From the NCBI RefSeq assembly GCF_002788215.1, contig NZ_CP024845.1:2232001-2296000 (forward strand): a stretch of 64,000 nucleotides of DNA, written 5' to 3'. Numbering within the stretch: position 1 is the first letter of the stretch; the number at the start of each line of letters is the position of its first letter. Source of the DNA: Halohasta litchfieldiae (lineage in GTDB: Archaea > Halobacteriota > Halobacteria > Halobacteriales > Haloferacaceae). The translations under genes were made by a program, and so were the position numbers. Shown here piece by piece: positions 38,708 to 48,472 of the stretch. Below the pieces are notes generated by a model. It searched no databases and was not told the DNA's origin. It saw nothing but the letters and a program-made list of their open reading frames with translations.

Positions 38708-39554
38708 TGTGACCACCGTTGATAGGGATAAATATCGTCCCCACCGGCTTTGCAGTAGCGATTTGCTCCAGAACATCCGGTTCGGTCGACTCGGCGATCA
38801 CCGCGGGAATCCCATGTTCGCTCACCGTCCGGGCCCCCGAGACTTTGGTTTGAATCCCGCCGAAACTCTCTCCGGCGCTCTCGTCGACGAACTCTTGGAC
38901 GTAGCCGTAGTTCCGACCGACGGCCTCTATCAGTTCGGCGCTCTCGTCTTCTTTCGGATTGCCCGTATACACGCCTCCGACGTCAGTGAGGGTGACAAGG
39001 AGGTCGACGTCGACGCCCATCGCAAGCGACGACGAGAGCATATCGTTGTCGCCGATGCGGAGCTCTTCGGTTCCCACGGCGTCGTTCTCGTTGATGATCG
39101 GGACAACGCCCCACTCAAGCAGGGTTTCGATGGTGTTCCGAAAGTTGGTGAATCGGTCGGGGTTGTCGAGGTCGTCCTGAGAGAGCAGGATCTGGGCGAC
39201 CGTGTAGCCGTGGCGTTCGAAGCTCTCGGTATACCGGCGCATCAGGTGGGATTGGCCCACCGTCGACAGCGCTTGGAGCTCCTCGATGGTTTCGTGACCG
39301 TTGCCGACGAGCCCCTTGCCCGCGCCGACCGCACCCGAGGAGACGAGGATGACCTCTTTGTCCCGATTCAGCAGGTCGACCAGATCGTCGACGAGCTTGT
39401 CGAGTTTCGCGTCGTCGAGATTCGACTCGGCGTCGGTCAGCGAGTTCGTCCCGGCTTTGACGATGACCCGGTCGGCGTCGGCCGCCAGCTCTCGGGTCTG
39501 ATCAACGGCTTCACCGTCGACTCTGAGTACCTCCTCGTCGTCCGTCTCACTCAT
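38700..39554 (-). CDS. proB: glutamate 5-kinase
   Basis: This is a 284-residue amino-acid kinase. [12 protein letters not shown] is the phosphate-binding start, [11 protein letters not shown] the second glycine loop, and [20 protein letters not shown] the substrate-binding part. There is no C-terminal PUA domain, so it is the short archaeal form. It overlaps both neighbours by 8 bp, a tightly coupled operon. Confidence 0.95.
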   Translation of the reverse strand: MSETDDEEVLRVDGEAVDQTRELAADADRVIVKAGTNSLTDAESNLDDAKLDKLVDDLVDLLNRDKEVILVSSGAVGAGKGLVGNGHETIEELQALSTVGQSHLMRRYTESFERHGYTVAQILLSQDDLDNPDRFTNFRNTIETLLEWGVVPIINENDAVGTEELRIGDNDMLSSSLAMGVDVDLLVTLTDVGGVYTGNPKEDESAELIEAVGRNYGYVQEFVDESAGESFGGIQTKVSGARTVSEHGIPAVIAESTEPDVLEQIATAKPVGTIFIPINGGHNE

Positions 39555-40323
39555 CGGCGGCGTCCTGGGCCAACTCCTTCGAGCGTTCCTCGGCGGCGGC
39601 GACCGCCTCGCCGACTTCCGCCTCGACGTCGCTGTCCCACAGCACGTCCATCCCTTCGATGGTCGTTCCCTTCGGCGAACAGACCGCGTCGATCAGATCC
39701 TCGATGGACCGGTCGGACTGGAGGACGGTCTCGGCGGCTCCTTTAAATGTCTGTGCGGCGAGCGTCCGGGCGTCTTCGGGACTGAGACCGCCGTCGACGC
39801 CAGCTTCCGCCATCGCGTTGATAAGATAGAAGACGAAGGCGGGGCCGCTGCCGTTGACTGCGGTCGCGATATCCATTTTGGACTCCGAGACTTCGACGAA
39901 CTCGCCGACAGCATCGAGGATCGCTCGGATTTCGTCGGTCACCGTCGACTCGGTGACGGCGGCGGCCATCATTCCGTATTCGGCCGCAAGGTTCGGCATG
40001 ATCCGGACGACCGTAGCCTCCGTTTTGGATTCGAGCAACTCGGTCGACACACCGGCGGCAATCGAGAGCAGTGTCTGGTCGGCCGTCAGTTCGAGATCCG
40101 AGAGGATGGCACCGACGAGATCCGGTTTCAGTGCGAGGACGACGACCTCGCTTTCGGCGGCGACCGACAGTTCGGTGGTCGTCCGGTCGCAGTAGGGCGA
40201 AATCGTCTCAAGAACCGCTTCGTCGACGTCACAGGCAGTTACCGAATAGCCGCCCGACTGATGCAGGCCCTTAATAAATGCGCCTCCCATATTTCCGCAG
40301 CCAATAACGCTTATCTGTGTCAT
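39547..40323 (-). CDS. proC: pyrroline-5-carboxylate reductase
   Basis: This is a 258-residue NAD(P)-dependent reductase. The start at 40323 gives [19 protein letters not shown], a Rossmann motif at the N-terminus. LALKPDLV and [23 protein letters not shown] are the ProC signature. It performs the last step of proline synthesis and is the first gene of the operon. Confidence 0.95.
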   Translation of the reverse strand: MTQISVIGCGNMGGAFIKGLHQSGGYSVTACDVDEAVLETISPYCDRTTTELSVAAESEVVVLALKPDLVGAILSDLELTADQTLLSIAAGVSTELLESKTEATVVRIMPNLAAEYGMMAAAVTESTVTDEIRAILDAVGEFVEVSESKMDIATAVNGSGPAFVFYLINAMAEAGVDGGLSPEDARTLAAQTFKGAAETVLQSDRSIEDLIDAVCSPKGTTIEGMDVLWDSDVEAEVGEAVAAAEERSKELAQDAADE

Positions 40324-40461
40324 TCTGTGGTCTCCTTGGTGAACGAACAGGGACATACGAACTTTAGCTTTGTCAACTTCCTGCCCTAGCCGACCGGTGG
40401 CGTCGCCGAGCGCCACGACATCGGGACATAGCTATTTGGGAGTTGTCACCATATCACGAGT

Positions 40462-41403
40462 ATGGACTCCGAGTCGACGGTCGTCGTTGGCCACACCCGC
40501 CCGGATGCAGACAGTGTCTGTTCGGCAATCGCCTTTGCAGCTCTTAAAAGTGCGGAGGGAACACCCACAACGCCGTTGATTCAGGGACCGATCAACGCCG
40601 AGAGCGAGTACCTCCTAGAGCGGTTCGAAGTGTCGGTCCCCGAAGAGCGCCGGACAGTTGGCGATTACGACGTGATTTTGGTCGACCACAGCGAGCGCGA
40701 TCAGGCCCCCGAAGATCTCTCTCCCGATCAGCTTCGAGGGATCGTCGACCACCACCGGATCGGTGATCTTCAGAGCTCACGACCCGCCTTCTACTTCGCG
40801 GATGTCGTCGGCTGTACAGCAACGCTCATCCACGAACTCGCCGAGCGTCGAGAGGTTAGCCTTGACCGGTCGACTCGTGGGCTGATGCTCGGCGCAATCC
40901 TCTCGGATACGATGCTACTGGCCTCGCCGACCACAACTGATCGGGATCGAGACGCCTCGGCCGCCCTTGCGGAGAGTCTGGCTGTCGACCGCGAGGATTT
41001 TGGGCAAAAACAGTTCGAAGCGAAGTCGACCGTCGGCTCGCTGCCGCCCAGCGAGGCACTTAAAGGAGACCTCAAAGTGTACGACACCAGTCACGGTGCT
41101 GTCGCCATCGGTCAGATTGAGGTCGCCGACAGCGAGGCGATCCTCACGGAGAAGGGTGCCTACATCGAGGCGATGGAGCAGTTGCAGGACGAGGGTGACT
41201 ACCACGGTGTCGTCCTGCTCGTGACCGACATTCCGGCGAAGGGAAGCCATGTGTTGGTCGTGTCGACTGACGATTCAGCATACGAGAGCGCGCTCGATAT
41301 CACACTCAGCGACCGGAGTCAGTTCGTCGACGGACTGCTCTCGCGGAAAAAACAGGTCGTGCCGCCGCTGTTGGAGGCATTTGGTAGTTCAAAACTGACA
41401 TAA
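40462..41403 (+). CDS. ppaC: manganese-dependent inorganic pyrophosphatase (DHH family)
   Basis: This is a 313-residue family II pyrophosphatase. The metal-binding motifs are GHTRPDADS, VDHSE and the DHHR sequence in IVDHHRIGD. The C-terminal DHHA2 domain ends with SRKKQVVPPL, which binds the phosphate. It hydrolyses pyrophosphate in the cytoplasm. It is divergent from proC and a single gene. Confidence 0.9.
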   Translation: MDSESTVVVGHTRPDADSVCSAIAFAALKSAEGTPTTPLIQGPINAESEYLLERFEVSVPEERRTVGDYDVILVDHSERDQAPEDLSPDQLRGIVDHHRIGDLQSSRPAFYFADVVGCTATLIHELAERREVSLDRSTRGLMLGAILSDTMLLASPTTTDRDRDASAALAESLAVDREDFGQKQFEAKSTVGSLPPSEALKGDLKVYDTSHGAVAIGQIEVADSEAILTEKGAYIEAMEQLQDEGDYHGVVLLVTDIPAKGSHVLVVSTDDSAYESALDITLSDRSQFVDGLLSRKKQVVPPLLEAFGSSKLT

Positions 41404-41455
41404 ACTAACTAGTTGTGTAATATACACTTTTATCAACGAACCAGCACCTATCTGT

Positions 41456-42307
41456 ATGGCAGTTATAAATGCACTCAAAAAGGTTCCTGGACTCCTTGGC
41501 TCTCACCCGATCCTGTTTGTCCCGATACTGTTGTTGTACATTGTCACGACCGCCCAAACGGTTACTCAATCGGTGTTGCCGCCTTTGGCTGGCGGAGTCG
41601 TTGCCCTCGTGATCTCCGGGCTGCTGTTTTTGCTGACGCCACTATACCAAGGCGGAACGATTGGGATGGCAAACGAGGCCGCCGATTCGAGTCGTACTTC
41701 GCTGGGCTCGTTCGTTCGCTACGGAAAACAGTACTATCTCTCGATTTTCGGTGCGTTTCTCCTCATTTTGGCGATGATGACCGCACTCGGGATTGTCGCG
41801 TTGCTTCTTGCGGTAGTCGTTTTCCTCAGCTACAGTGCGACCGGCCAGAGCCTCGCTGTGTTGGTAATCGGCGGGGTGGCTGGACTCGTTGTTGTCGGTC
41901 TCTACGTTACAGTCTCCGTGTTTCTCCAGTTTCACGGCCATGCGATTGTCATTGAGGATCTGGGTGCGGTCGACGGACTGAAGCGGAGTGCAGAAGTCGT
42001 CACGGAAAATATCCGTGCGGTGGTGGGCTATTTCGTCGTCGTGCTGACTGGATCGCTGGTTGTCGGTGGGTTGTACATAGGGGCGCTGTGGCTGTCTCCC
42101 GTTCCGTTCCTGACCGATCCGGCGGCAACCGTCTCGCTTGAACTCGCATTCCTCGAAGGACTGCTCTCGATCCTGTTCCTGTGGCCTGTTGGAGCCGTGT
42201 ATCTCGTCTACTCGGTGCTGTTTTACCGCTCTCTCATCGGTACCGATGGGGAGTCGACCGCACCGCCCGCAGAGCCGGCTGAGGGGCCCGCCGGGAGTTC
42301 GATCTAA
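41456..42307 (+). CDS. multi-pass membrane protein, DUF7847-like
   Basis: This is a 283-residue protein with about six membrane segments and a short Pro/Glu tail. Its end overlaps the convergent ferredoxin gene by 4 bp. It is related in character to the DUF4013 protein nearby at 42906. A possible TATA element (AATATACAC) lies about 30 bp upstream. Function unknown. Confidence 0.72.
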   Translation: MAVINALKKVPGLLGSHPILFVPILLLYIVTTAQTVTQSVLPPLAGGVVALVISGLLFLLTPLYQGGTIGMANEAADSSRTSLGSFVRYGKQYYLSIFGAFLLILAMMTALGIVALLLAVVVFLSYSATGQSLAVLVIGGVAGLVVVGLYVTVSVFLQFHGHAIVIEDLGAVDGLKRSAEVVTENIRAVVGYFVVVLTGSLVVGGLYIGALWLSPVPFLTDPAATVSLELAFLEGLLSILFLWPVGAVYLVYSVLFYRSLIGTDGESTAPPAEPAEGPAGSSI

Positions 42308-42692
42308 CCAGTGCGTCGACGAGTCAGTGCGTCGACGAGTGGTTGAGACGTTGCGTTACTCGCGGATCGCTGCCGCGGAAGCACCTGTCCCCAGACGTGT
42401 TTGTCCAAGAGTCTGACCGTTATCGGCTCGTCGACCTCGATACAACAAGCCGGGGGTAGCCGAACCGGACGGCGACGGCGTCGTGCCAGTGAGTTGGCTC
42501 CGGGGCGGGGTCGACTTCGACGGTACAGGTCGCACACAGCCCCCGGCCGCCGCAGTTGGCGTACTGGGAGACAGTTCCGTACACTGGAAACTCGCGTTCG
42601 AGCAGTGCCTTTCGGAGGTTCGTGCCCCGGTCGACCTCGATGGTCGTCTCCTCGCTCCCGGAGATGACCGTTACTGGAATCCTCTCAGCCAT
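42304..42692 (-). pseudogene. 2Fe-2S ferredoxin-like protein, frameshifted
   Basis: The first part (start 42692, MAERIPVTVISGSEETTIEV) is a plant-type ferredoxin fold with YANCGGRGLCATC, three cluster cysteines. The frame then ends early at 42420. In the next frame the sequence continues as ACCIEVDEPITVRLLDKHVWG with the expected fourth cysteine, to a stop at 42304. The break lies in a run of five G/C at 42452-42456; one added base would restore the frame. Either the gene is newly broken or the assembly has an error. Confidence 0.72.
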
Positions 42693-42905
42693 GGCTTGCG
42701 GTTCGGTCTCGTGCCATGTTGCTGTTTCGAGAGAGGACTCGGTACGTGGCTTACATCGTGCCACCGAGAGTCTCGCATCCACACTCAGCTCCTTATCGAC
42801 CGTGCTCACAGCACCGTCATTTCGCACCGACCTTTCGGAGGAACAGTGTTGTCTCTGATACTCTATCTATATCTCCTCAGAAGGCGTCCATCTGTTGAAT
42901 ATAAA

Positions 42906-43690
42906 ATGACAACACAAAAGAAGAATCCGGAATTCAAGCCGAACGAGACGAGATACTCGGCAGCGGAGCCGACGGACTCCGTGAGAGTCTCGAAGTTGCG
43001 ATCAGATATCCAACCGAAAGCGACGACGCGATACGGACCATCGCCATCGGTGGCCTGCTCTCGCTGTTGGCGTTCCTCGTGGTTCCGGTGTTCATCCTCG
43101 CCGGCTACTTCATTCGGGTACTGAACCGAACCGCCGGAGGTGACGAGGTTCCGCCAGTGTTCGACGAGTGGGGAGAGCTGGCGGTCACCGGACTGCAAGC
43201 AGTCCTGATCGGCGTTGCCTACGCGCTTGTTCCGACGATCCTCGGTGGCGGCGTTGTCGCCATCGGAATCGGGCTCAGCGGCGACGGCTCACTGGATGGC
43301 CTCGGCGTGGCGGCTGTCCTGGTGGGTGGGCTGCTCTGGACGCTCCTTTCGTTCGTTGTTGCCTACCTGCTTCCGGCAGCACTGGTCAACTTCGCTCGAA
43401 CGCGGTCGCTCGGTGCTGGCTTCGCGTTCGGGACGCTGAAACCGATCTGGCTCTCTCGATCCTACGCCGTTGCCTGGGGAACGATGCTCTTGGTGGCGTT
43501 GCTCGGCGGGATCGTGGCGGGGGTACTCAACGTCGTTCCGATCCTCGGCCAGATTGCCGGAGTCTTTGTCGGCTTCTACGCCGCGGTTGCGGCCTACTCC
43601 GTTATCGGTCGGGCGTGGGAGGATCTTCCAGTCGTCGACCACACCGGTCCCGACGCGATGCTGTCGACCAGTGTCGATACTGACCGGTAA
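42906..43690 (+). pseudogene. DUF4013 membrane protein with apparent frameshift at its start
   Basis: From 42905 to 43690 one frame encodes an acidic N-terminus (GADGLRESLEVAIRYPTESDD) and then a DUF4013-type membrane protein with about five hydrophobic segments. This frame has no ATG or GTG before the membrane part; only a TTG at 43067 inside the first helix. An ATG at 42906 is one base out of frame. Adding one A to the run at 42916-42919 would give MTTQKEESGIQAERDE and join both. The gene is thus either frameshifted or misread. Function unknown. Confidence 0.65.
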
Positions 43691-43859
43691 CCGCCTTTTT
43701 GAAGCTATCACACGAGTAGCCGTTCGGGTTTCGGTGTCCTCCCAGTCTGTGCGGTCAACGCTGACGGTCCTCAGATCGCTCGACCGACAGCGTTCGCCAC
43801 CGCAACTGTGTCTGATCAAGCATCCCGTAGCGCTTTCCGGTCAGTGTCGGCGTCCCATC

Positions 43860-45044
43860 TCAGGCTGTTTCTGGAGCGGTTGTCGCCTCCGGAGCGTCAC
43901 TGTCTGTCCCTGCTCGGCTCTCGATTTCCCTGGCCATCGCCTCCATGAACGCCGTGACTGTGTTGCCCATCAGCACCACTGGCCGACCCGAGGCTACCGC
44001 GTCATCTAGAACTGCCGCCGGCGATTCAGTCTCGGTGTCGTGGCGAACGACCGGGAGGGAGGCGGTCGTCTCGAACAGCTGTTGATCGTCGCCGACGATG
44101 TGGGTCTGCTCGACTGCCCCCGACTCGTAGAGGTCGTCGAGATAGCGGATGAACGACACCGTTCGCCCCCGGCGATCCCACCGGAGGTTCAACACTGGTT
44201 CGATTACTGTCTCCCGATCCTCAACGAGCGACTGTCGAACGAGTTCCGTGCTCTGGACGTCGTTGACCGCCGCCGCATTGTACACCCGACCACCAGGAAG
44301 CTGCTGCCACGACGGACGAAGCGTATCGATTCGGTCCTGGATCTCTTGGGTTGGAACAGGCGGCTCACCGACTGCTGCGAGCACGTCGTTGAGCCCATAC
44401 ACACACTCACTGCCTGGCACGCTCTCGGTCCCCGACGGCGGGTCGACGAAGGTAACTGGTGCATCCCGACGCTCGAGTTCGGTCTGGATGTACTCACGTA
44501 GCGGTTTGTACTGTTCGGCACAGACAACTGATGTCCCCTGAGGGACTGCACGGGTGAGCGACCGAGCGATCTGGGTGCGATCACGGCCTAGCGTGTCGAG
44601 GTGGTCCTCCCGGACATTGGTGAGAAACACCAGATCGGGGTCGACGAACTGCTCGTTGACCAGCCGTGTCGTGTAGGGTCTGATTCCTTGATTCTCGACG
44701 ATTGCGACGTCGATACTGTCGAACCGAGCCAGCTCACGCTCGTTTTCGTACAGTCTGACCTGCTGTTCGCGCTCGATCTCGGAGACGGTGTCGTTGTAGC
44801 GAACCTGTGCATCGGATCCGGTTATCTTGGTGTAGGTGTCGTAGCCGCGGCTGACGAACTGTTCGTGCAGCCAGTTGGCCACCGATGACTTCCCGCGGAC
44901 ACCACTGACGACGATTCGGGTATCGATCTCATCGAGCCGCCGACGGTGGGCGGGACCGGCACCAAGTGCCTCGACAACACCGCTGGCGACAGTGCGGAGT
45001 CCGTCGAGTGCCTGCTTTTTCACTGTTTGGCGGCTCGACCACAT
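43860..45044 (-). CDS. pgsB: poly-gamma-glutamate synthase subunit PgsB/CapB (Mur-ligase fold)
   Basis: This is a 394-residue amide ligase. VVSGVRGKSSVANWL is the P-loop for ATP, AIVENQGIRPYTT the following metal site, and LTNVREDHLDTLG the Mur-ligase acid and His segment. PgsB polymerises glutamate at its gamma carboxyl. It lies 3 bp downstream of pgsC. Poly-gamma-glutamate is a known extracellular polymer of some haloarchaea. No pgsA/capA gene is in this cluster. Confidence 0.88.
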   Translation of the reverse strand: MWSSRQTVKKQALDGLRTVASGVVEALGAGPAHRRRLDEIDTRIVVSGVRGKSSVANWLHEQFVSRGYDTYTKITGSDAQVRYNDTVSEIEREQQVRLYENERELARFDSIDVAIVENQGIRPYTTRLVNEQFVDPDLVFLTNVREDHLDTLGRDRTQIARSLTRAVPQGTSVVCAEQYKPLREYIQTELERRDAPVTFVDPPSGTESVPGSECVYGLNDVLAAVGEPPVPTQEIQDRIDTLRPSWQQLPGGRVYNAAAVNDVQSTELVRQSLVEDRETVIEPVLNLRWDRRGRTVSFIRYLDDLYESGAVEQTHIVGDDQQLFETTASLPVVRHDTETESPAAVLDDAVASGRPVVLMGNTVTAFMEAMAREIESRAGTDSDAPEATTAPETA

Positions 45045-45047
45045 CAG

Positions 45048-46238
45048 TCAGTCACCTCCTCTCCAGCCTGACAGTGGGTCCATCGGTTCGGTGGGATTTG
45101 ACACTGACTGTGGCGGCTCGATTCGTTCTAGATTGGCCAGCACAGCGAGAGCCAGTAGTACGATGACAGCGCCGAGCTGGAGCTGTTGGACGGTTACCTC
45201 CGTCAGGAGGCCAGTCGGCGGTGGGGTCACGAGCAGCCGGGCAATGAAGCCGACTGTCACGAGCGTCCCGGCGATCACTGCGATAGTTGCCGGTCGCTCT
45301 CTGGGTGGAACCACGTGAATGTTGTACGCGGTGACGCCGCCAAGCAGGCCGACAAAGAAGGGGAGCACGCCGTGAATGACTGGAACAACAGACACCAACG
45401 AGACTGTCGTGAGTATGCTCACGATGATGCCGAACGCCAGCAACACGCGTCCGTAGAGGAGTGTCCACCAGTGGACGAGCTGGATACTACCGTAGGCCCC
45501 AACGGTGGCGAGCATCCACACCGGCAGTAACATTCCGTTACGGAAGGTGATGAGGACGACAAGCGGGACGACGATGATCCCGGCGACACGAAGCTGGTAC
45601 CGGAACCGAACCAGCTCTGCGATGGCCATCCCGGCGATGACGAGGACAAGCGAGAGACTGTTTGATGTGATCACTGGAAGCGGTGGCCGGTCGACCGTCA
45701 GCCCGAAGGCGAGCGCAATATCCGACTTCGGGGCGAGCAGCAGCGGTGGAAGCGTCCCGGCCAGCGGTGAGAGACCGACGAGGAACGTGAGCCCGATCCC
45801 GACGACGACCAGGAACAACAGCACTGCCAGACTGACGACGCCATCGAGCACTCGCTGCTCAGTGTCGAGACGGTGGAAGTTGTAGGCGGCGATGCCGGGG
45901 AGCACACTTCCGAGGAACTCGACATCTGTAATCGCTGTCTCGGCACCAACCCCAGCCACGAGTAGTTCGACGATAGTGACCGGAACGAGCGCCCCGATGA
46001 AAATAGAGAGGACGAACAGCTGGCGGCCGTACAACGGGAGTCGAGTTTTGATGTAGCTGATCGAGGCGTATGCTGCTACTGTGCTGAGGACGAACACCGG
46101 GAAGGTCCCGAAGCTCCGCAGGAGGTACACCGCAACGAGCGGGACGATGAGGACACCACCGAGTCTGAGACCATACAGCTGTGCGGCGATGATACCAGCA
46201 ACTAACCCACAGAGCAGTACGGCTGTTGCAATGAGCAT
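45048..46238 (-). CDS. pgsC: PgsC/CapC membrane protein, tandem-duplicated
   Basis: This is a 396-residue membrane protein, more than twice the usual PgsC length of about 150. Residues 1-155 and about 200-350 are two copies of the same unit: AAQLYGLRLGGVLIVPLVAVYLL against RFRYQLRVAGIIVVPLVVLI, and LPGIAAYNFHRLDTEQR against LGGVTAYNIHVVPPRERP. It forms the membrane part of the polyglutamate synthase with PgsB. The doubled form may replace a homodimer. Confidence 0.85.
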   Translation of the reverse strand: MLIATAVLLCGLVAGIIAAQLYGLRLGGVLIVPLVAVYLLRSFGTFPVFVLSTVAAYASISYIKTRLPLYGRQLFVLSIFIGALVPVTIVELLVAGVGAETAITDVEFLGSVLPGIAAYNFHRLDTEQRVLDGVVSLAVLLFLVVVGIGLTFLVGLSPLAGTLPPLLLAPKSDIALAFGLTVDRPPLPVITSNSLSLVLVIAGMAIAELVRFRYQLRVAGIIVVPLVVLITFRNGMLLPVWMLATVGAYGSIQLVHWWTLLYGRVLLAFGIIVSILTTVSLVSVVPVIHGVLPFFVGLLGGVTAYNIHVVPPRERPATIAVIAGTLVTVGFIARLLVTPPPTGLLTEVTVQQLQLGAVIVLLALAVLANLERIEPPQSVSNPTEPMDPLSGWRGGD

Positions 46239-46337
46239 CTAGCTCTCGGACCCACCGCGGGGTTCGGCTGCGGCAGTTCGGACGGACTTCTCAGTTTGTG
46301 TTGGAGGGAGGCTCTGTCTGCGTTTCGGAGGGACCAT
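46239..46337 (-). CDS. possible 32-residue leader or small protein of the pgs operon
   Basis: A short frame starts 8-10 bp after the predicted transcription start (TATA-like element CTTTTATG on the minus strand around 46372) and ends with TAG directly joined to the pgsC ATG. The product is hydrophilic and basic (MVPPKRRQSLPPTQTEKSVR at the start). It could be a small protein, loosely like the short PgsE of Bacillus, or only a translated leader that couples into pgsC. Confidence 0.35.
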   Translation of the reverse strand: MVPPKRRQSLPPTQTEKSVRTAAAEPRGGSES

Positions 46338-46417
46338 GTCTTCTGAATTGATAACTCGTATTGTGCAACATAAAAGTGCGGGTTATGTAAACAGAGAGGA
46401 CTATTGGTCGCTCTGAT

Positions 46418-46789
46418 CTATTCTTCAGTCGGGCCTGCAAACATGAACTCGATGGGGGTAGCCGACCGACAAACCTCGCCACTCGGATGCCGAGCGATAG
46501 CAACCGATCCCGCGTCGTGAGCGCGTGCAAACTGCCGGACAGCGCTTGCATCGGTCAGCCTGTCCGGGGCGTCGACGTTGATCCGATCAGTCATCCCGCT
46601 TGTCTGGAGGCAGATCCACCCCGATAGCGCGAGTGCGACTTTGGGGTCCCGCTCCTCACGGTCGGGAGCAACCACCTTTCGGAGTCGCTCGTGCATCCCC
46701 GAGGGAACGACGTACGCGGTTCCATCGGGGGCGATGGCGATCTGTTGGGCGCTGAACTCGCCCTCGACTGGTGGGAACGGGACTGTCAC
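46418..46789 (-). CDS. hypothetical haloarchaeal protein
   Basis: This is a 123-residue soluble protein that I do not recognise. It starts 4 bp after the aldehyde dehydrogenase stop on the same strand, so it is likely co-transcribed. It contains IAPDGTAYVVPSG and a mid-part ALALSGWICLQTSGM. There are no membrane segment, no metal-binding clusters and no clear fold. The codon usage looks native. Confidence 0.6.
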   Translation of the reverse strand: MTVPFPPVEGEFSAQQIAIAPDGTAYVVPSGMHERLRKVVAPDREERDPKVALALSGWICLQTSGMTDRINVDAPDRLTDASAVRQFARAHDAGSVAIARHPSGEVCRSATPIEFMFAGPTEE

Positions 46790-46792
46790 GAC

Positions 46793-48319
46793 TTAGCTGA
46801 GACTGATGTTGATCGTCTTGGTCTGAGTGTAGTGGTCGACGGCGTCTTGGCCGATCTCACGGCCGATTCCTGATTGCTTGTAGCCGCCGAATGGCTGGCC
46901 GGCCGGGAAGTCGTTGTACGTGTTGATCCAGATGTTGCCAGCCTCGATGTCTTTGGCACACTGGTGGGCCTTCGTGAGGTCCTCGGTGATCACACCTGCG
47001 GCGAGGCCGTAGTCGACATCGTTCGCCAACTCGATCATCTCGTCGTAGTCGCTCCACGAGAACACCTCTTGGACGGGGCCGAAAATCTCCTCTTGGACGG
47101 CCTTACTGTCGTGATCGATGTTATCGATCAGTGTTGGCGCAACGAAACAGCCGTCCGACAGGGCTTCGTCGTCGGGCTGGCTGCCGCCGGTGACAAAGGC
47201 CGCCCCGGACTGTTCGGCCTCTTCGATGTAGCTCATGGTTCGTTCGACCTGTTCAGCGGTCACCTTCGGGCCGAGATCAGTCGCATCCAGCAGTGGATCG
47301 TCGACGGTCAGATCTTCGGCGGCCGCCGCGAGTTCGTCGAGGAACTCATCTTTGATGTCTTCGTGGACAAAGAGTCGTGAACCCGCACAGCAGCACTCGC
47401 CGGTATTGAAGAAGATGGCGGTGATCGTGGTCTGGACTGCCTGCTCTAAGTCCGCATCGGGGAACACGACGAGCGGGCTTTTGCCACCCAGTTCGAGCGT
47501 GATGTCGGTGATGTTGTCGGCGGCGCTTTTTATCACCTTGCTGCCGATTTCGGTCGACCCGGTAAAGGCGAGTTTCCGGATGCCGCTGTGGTTCGAAAGC
47601 GGTTCGCCAGCATCGGGACCGAACCCGGTGACGATGTTGACGACACCGTCTGGGATCACGTCGTCGGCCTCCTCCATCAGTTTGAGAACGGAAAGGGGTG
47701 TTTCCTCGGCCGGTTTGAGGACGACTGTGTTGCCAGCCGACAGCGCAGGGCCGAGTTTCCAGGCAGCCATTAAAAGCGGGAAATTCCACGGAATAATTTG
47801 GCCGACGACGCCGTAGGGTTCTTCGATGGTTTGGACGTGTCGACTGTCGTCAGTGTCGACCGTCCGTCCCTCGTGGGCCCGAGCGATGCCCGCGAAATAG
47901 CGGAAGTGGTCGACGACGAGTTCGATATCGATGCGGGCCTCGGTAATTGGTTTCCCGTTGTCGAGCGATTCGAGCCGGGCGAACTCGTCGGCTTTGTTCT
48001 CGATACGGTCGGCAATCGCTTCGAGCATTGTCTGTCGTTCGGCGCTCGAATAGGAGCTATACACCTCGTCGTAGGCCTCCCACGCCGCCTCGACCGCGCG
48101 GTCGATGTCCTCGCTGTTGCCTGCCTCTACCTCGGCGAGTGTCTCACCGGTTGTCGGGTCGACTGTTGTGAACGTCTCGCCGGAGGCACTCTGGACCCAC
48201 TCGCCGCCGATGTAGAGTTCCCGGTGGTCCGGTAGCACCTCGCTTGCGGCCTGCTCGTGACGCTTTTTAATCGCGGATTTACGCTCCGATGGTGTCTGTG
48301 ATTGGTCATCAACTGACAT
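46793..48319 (-). CDS. aldehyde dehydrogenase (NAD(P)+)
   Basis: This is a 508-residue ALDH. PWNFPLLMAAWKLGPAL and FTGSTEIGSKVI bind NAD, LELGGKSP carries the general-base Glu, and NTGECCCAGSRLFV holds the catalytic cysteine. The three adjacent cysteines are typical of a subgroup of these enzymes. It oxidises an aldehyde to an acid. The divergent alcohol dehydrogenase (start at 48473) suggests a shared pathway from alcohol to acid. Confidence 0.93.
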   Translation of the reverse strand: MSVDDQSQTPSERKSAIKKRHEQAASEVLPDHRELYIGGEWVQSASGETFTTVDPTTGETLAEVEAGNSEDIDRAVEAAWEAYDEVYSSYSSAERQTMLEAIADRIENKADEFARLESLDNGKPITEARIDIELVVDHFRYFAGIARAHEGRTVDTDDSRHVQTIEEPYGVVGQIIPWNFPLLMAAWKLGPALSAGNTVVLKPAEETPLSVLKLMEEADDVIPDGVVNIVTGFGPDAGEPLSNHSGIRKLAFTGSTEIGSKVIKSAADNITDITLELGGKSPLVVFPDADLEQAVQTTITAIFFNTGECCCAGSRLFVHEDIKDEFLDELAAAAEDLTVDDPLLDATDLGPKVTAEQVERTMSYIEEAEQSGAAFVTGGSQPDDEALSDGCFVAPTLIDNIDHDSKAVQEEIFGPVQEVFSWSDYDEMIELANDVDYGLAAGVITEDLTKAHQCAKDIEAGNIWINTYNDFPAGQPFGGYKQSGIGREIGQDAVDHYTQTKTINISLS

Positions 48320-48472
48320 AGCAACAAATGTTACTGCATAAACACCGATAAAAATTATTCACAATCCAGCACCTAACGCCTATCGGGAATTATACAGATC
48401 TCGTACAACATCGTGGGACAGAGAAACAGGGCCATAATGTTTATTAGATAACATTTGGCATATGTGAGCGTG

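Noticed and set aside
42483-43124. 213-codon plus-strand frame across the ferredoxin and DUF4013 genes
   Set aside because: It is antisense to the ferredoxin and out of frame with the DUF4013 protein; the product is Arg/Ser/Cys-rich.
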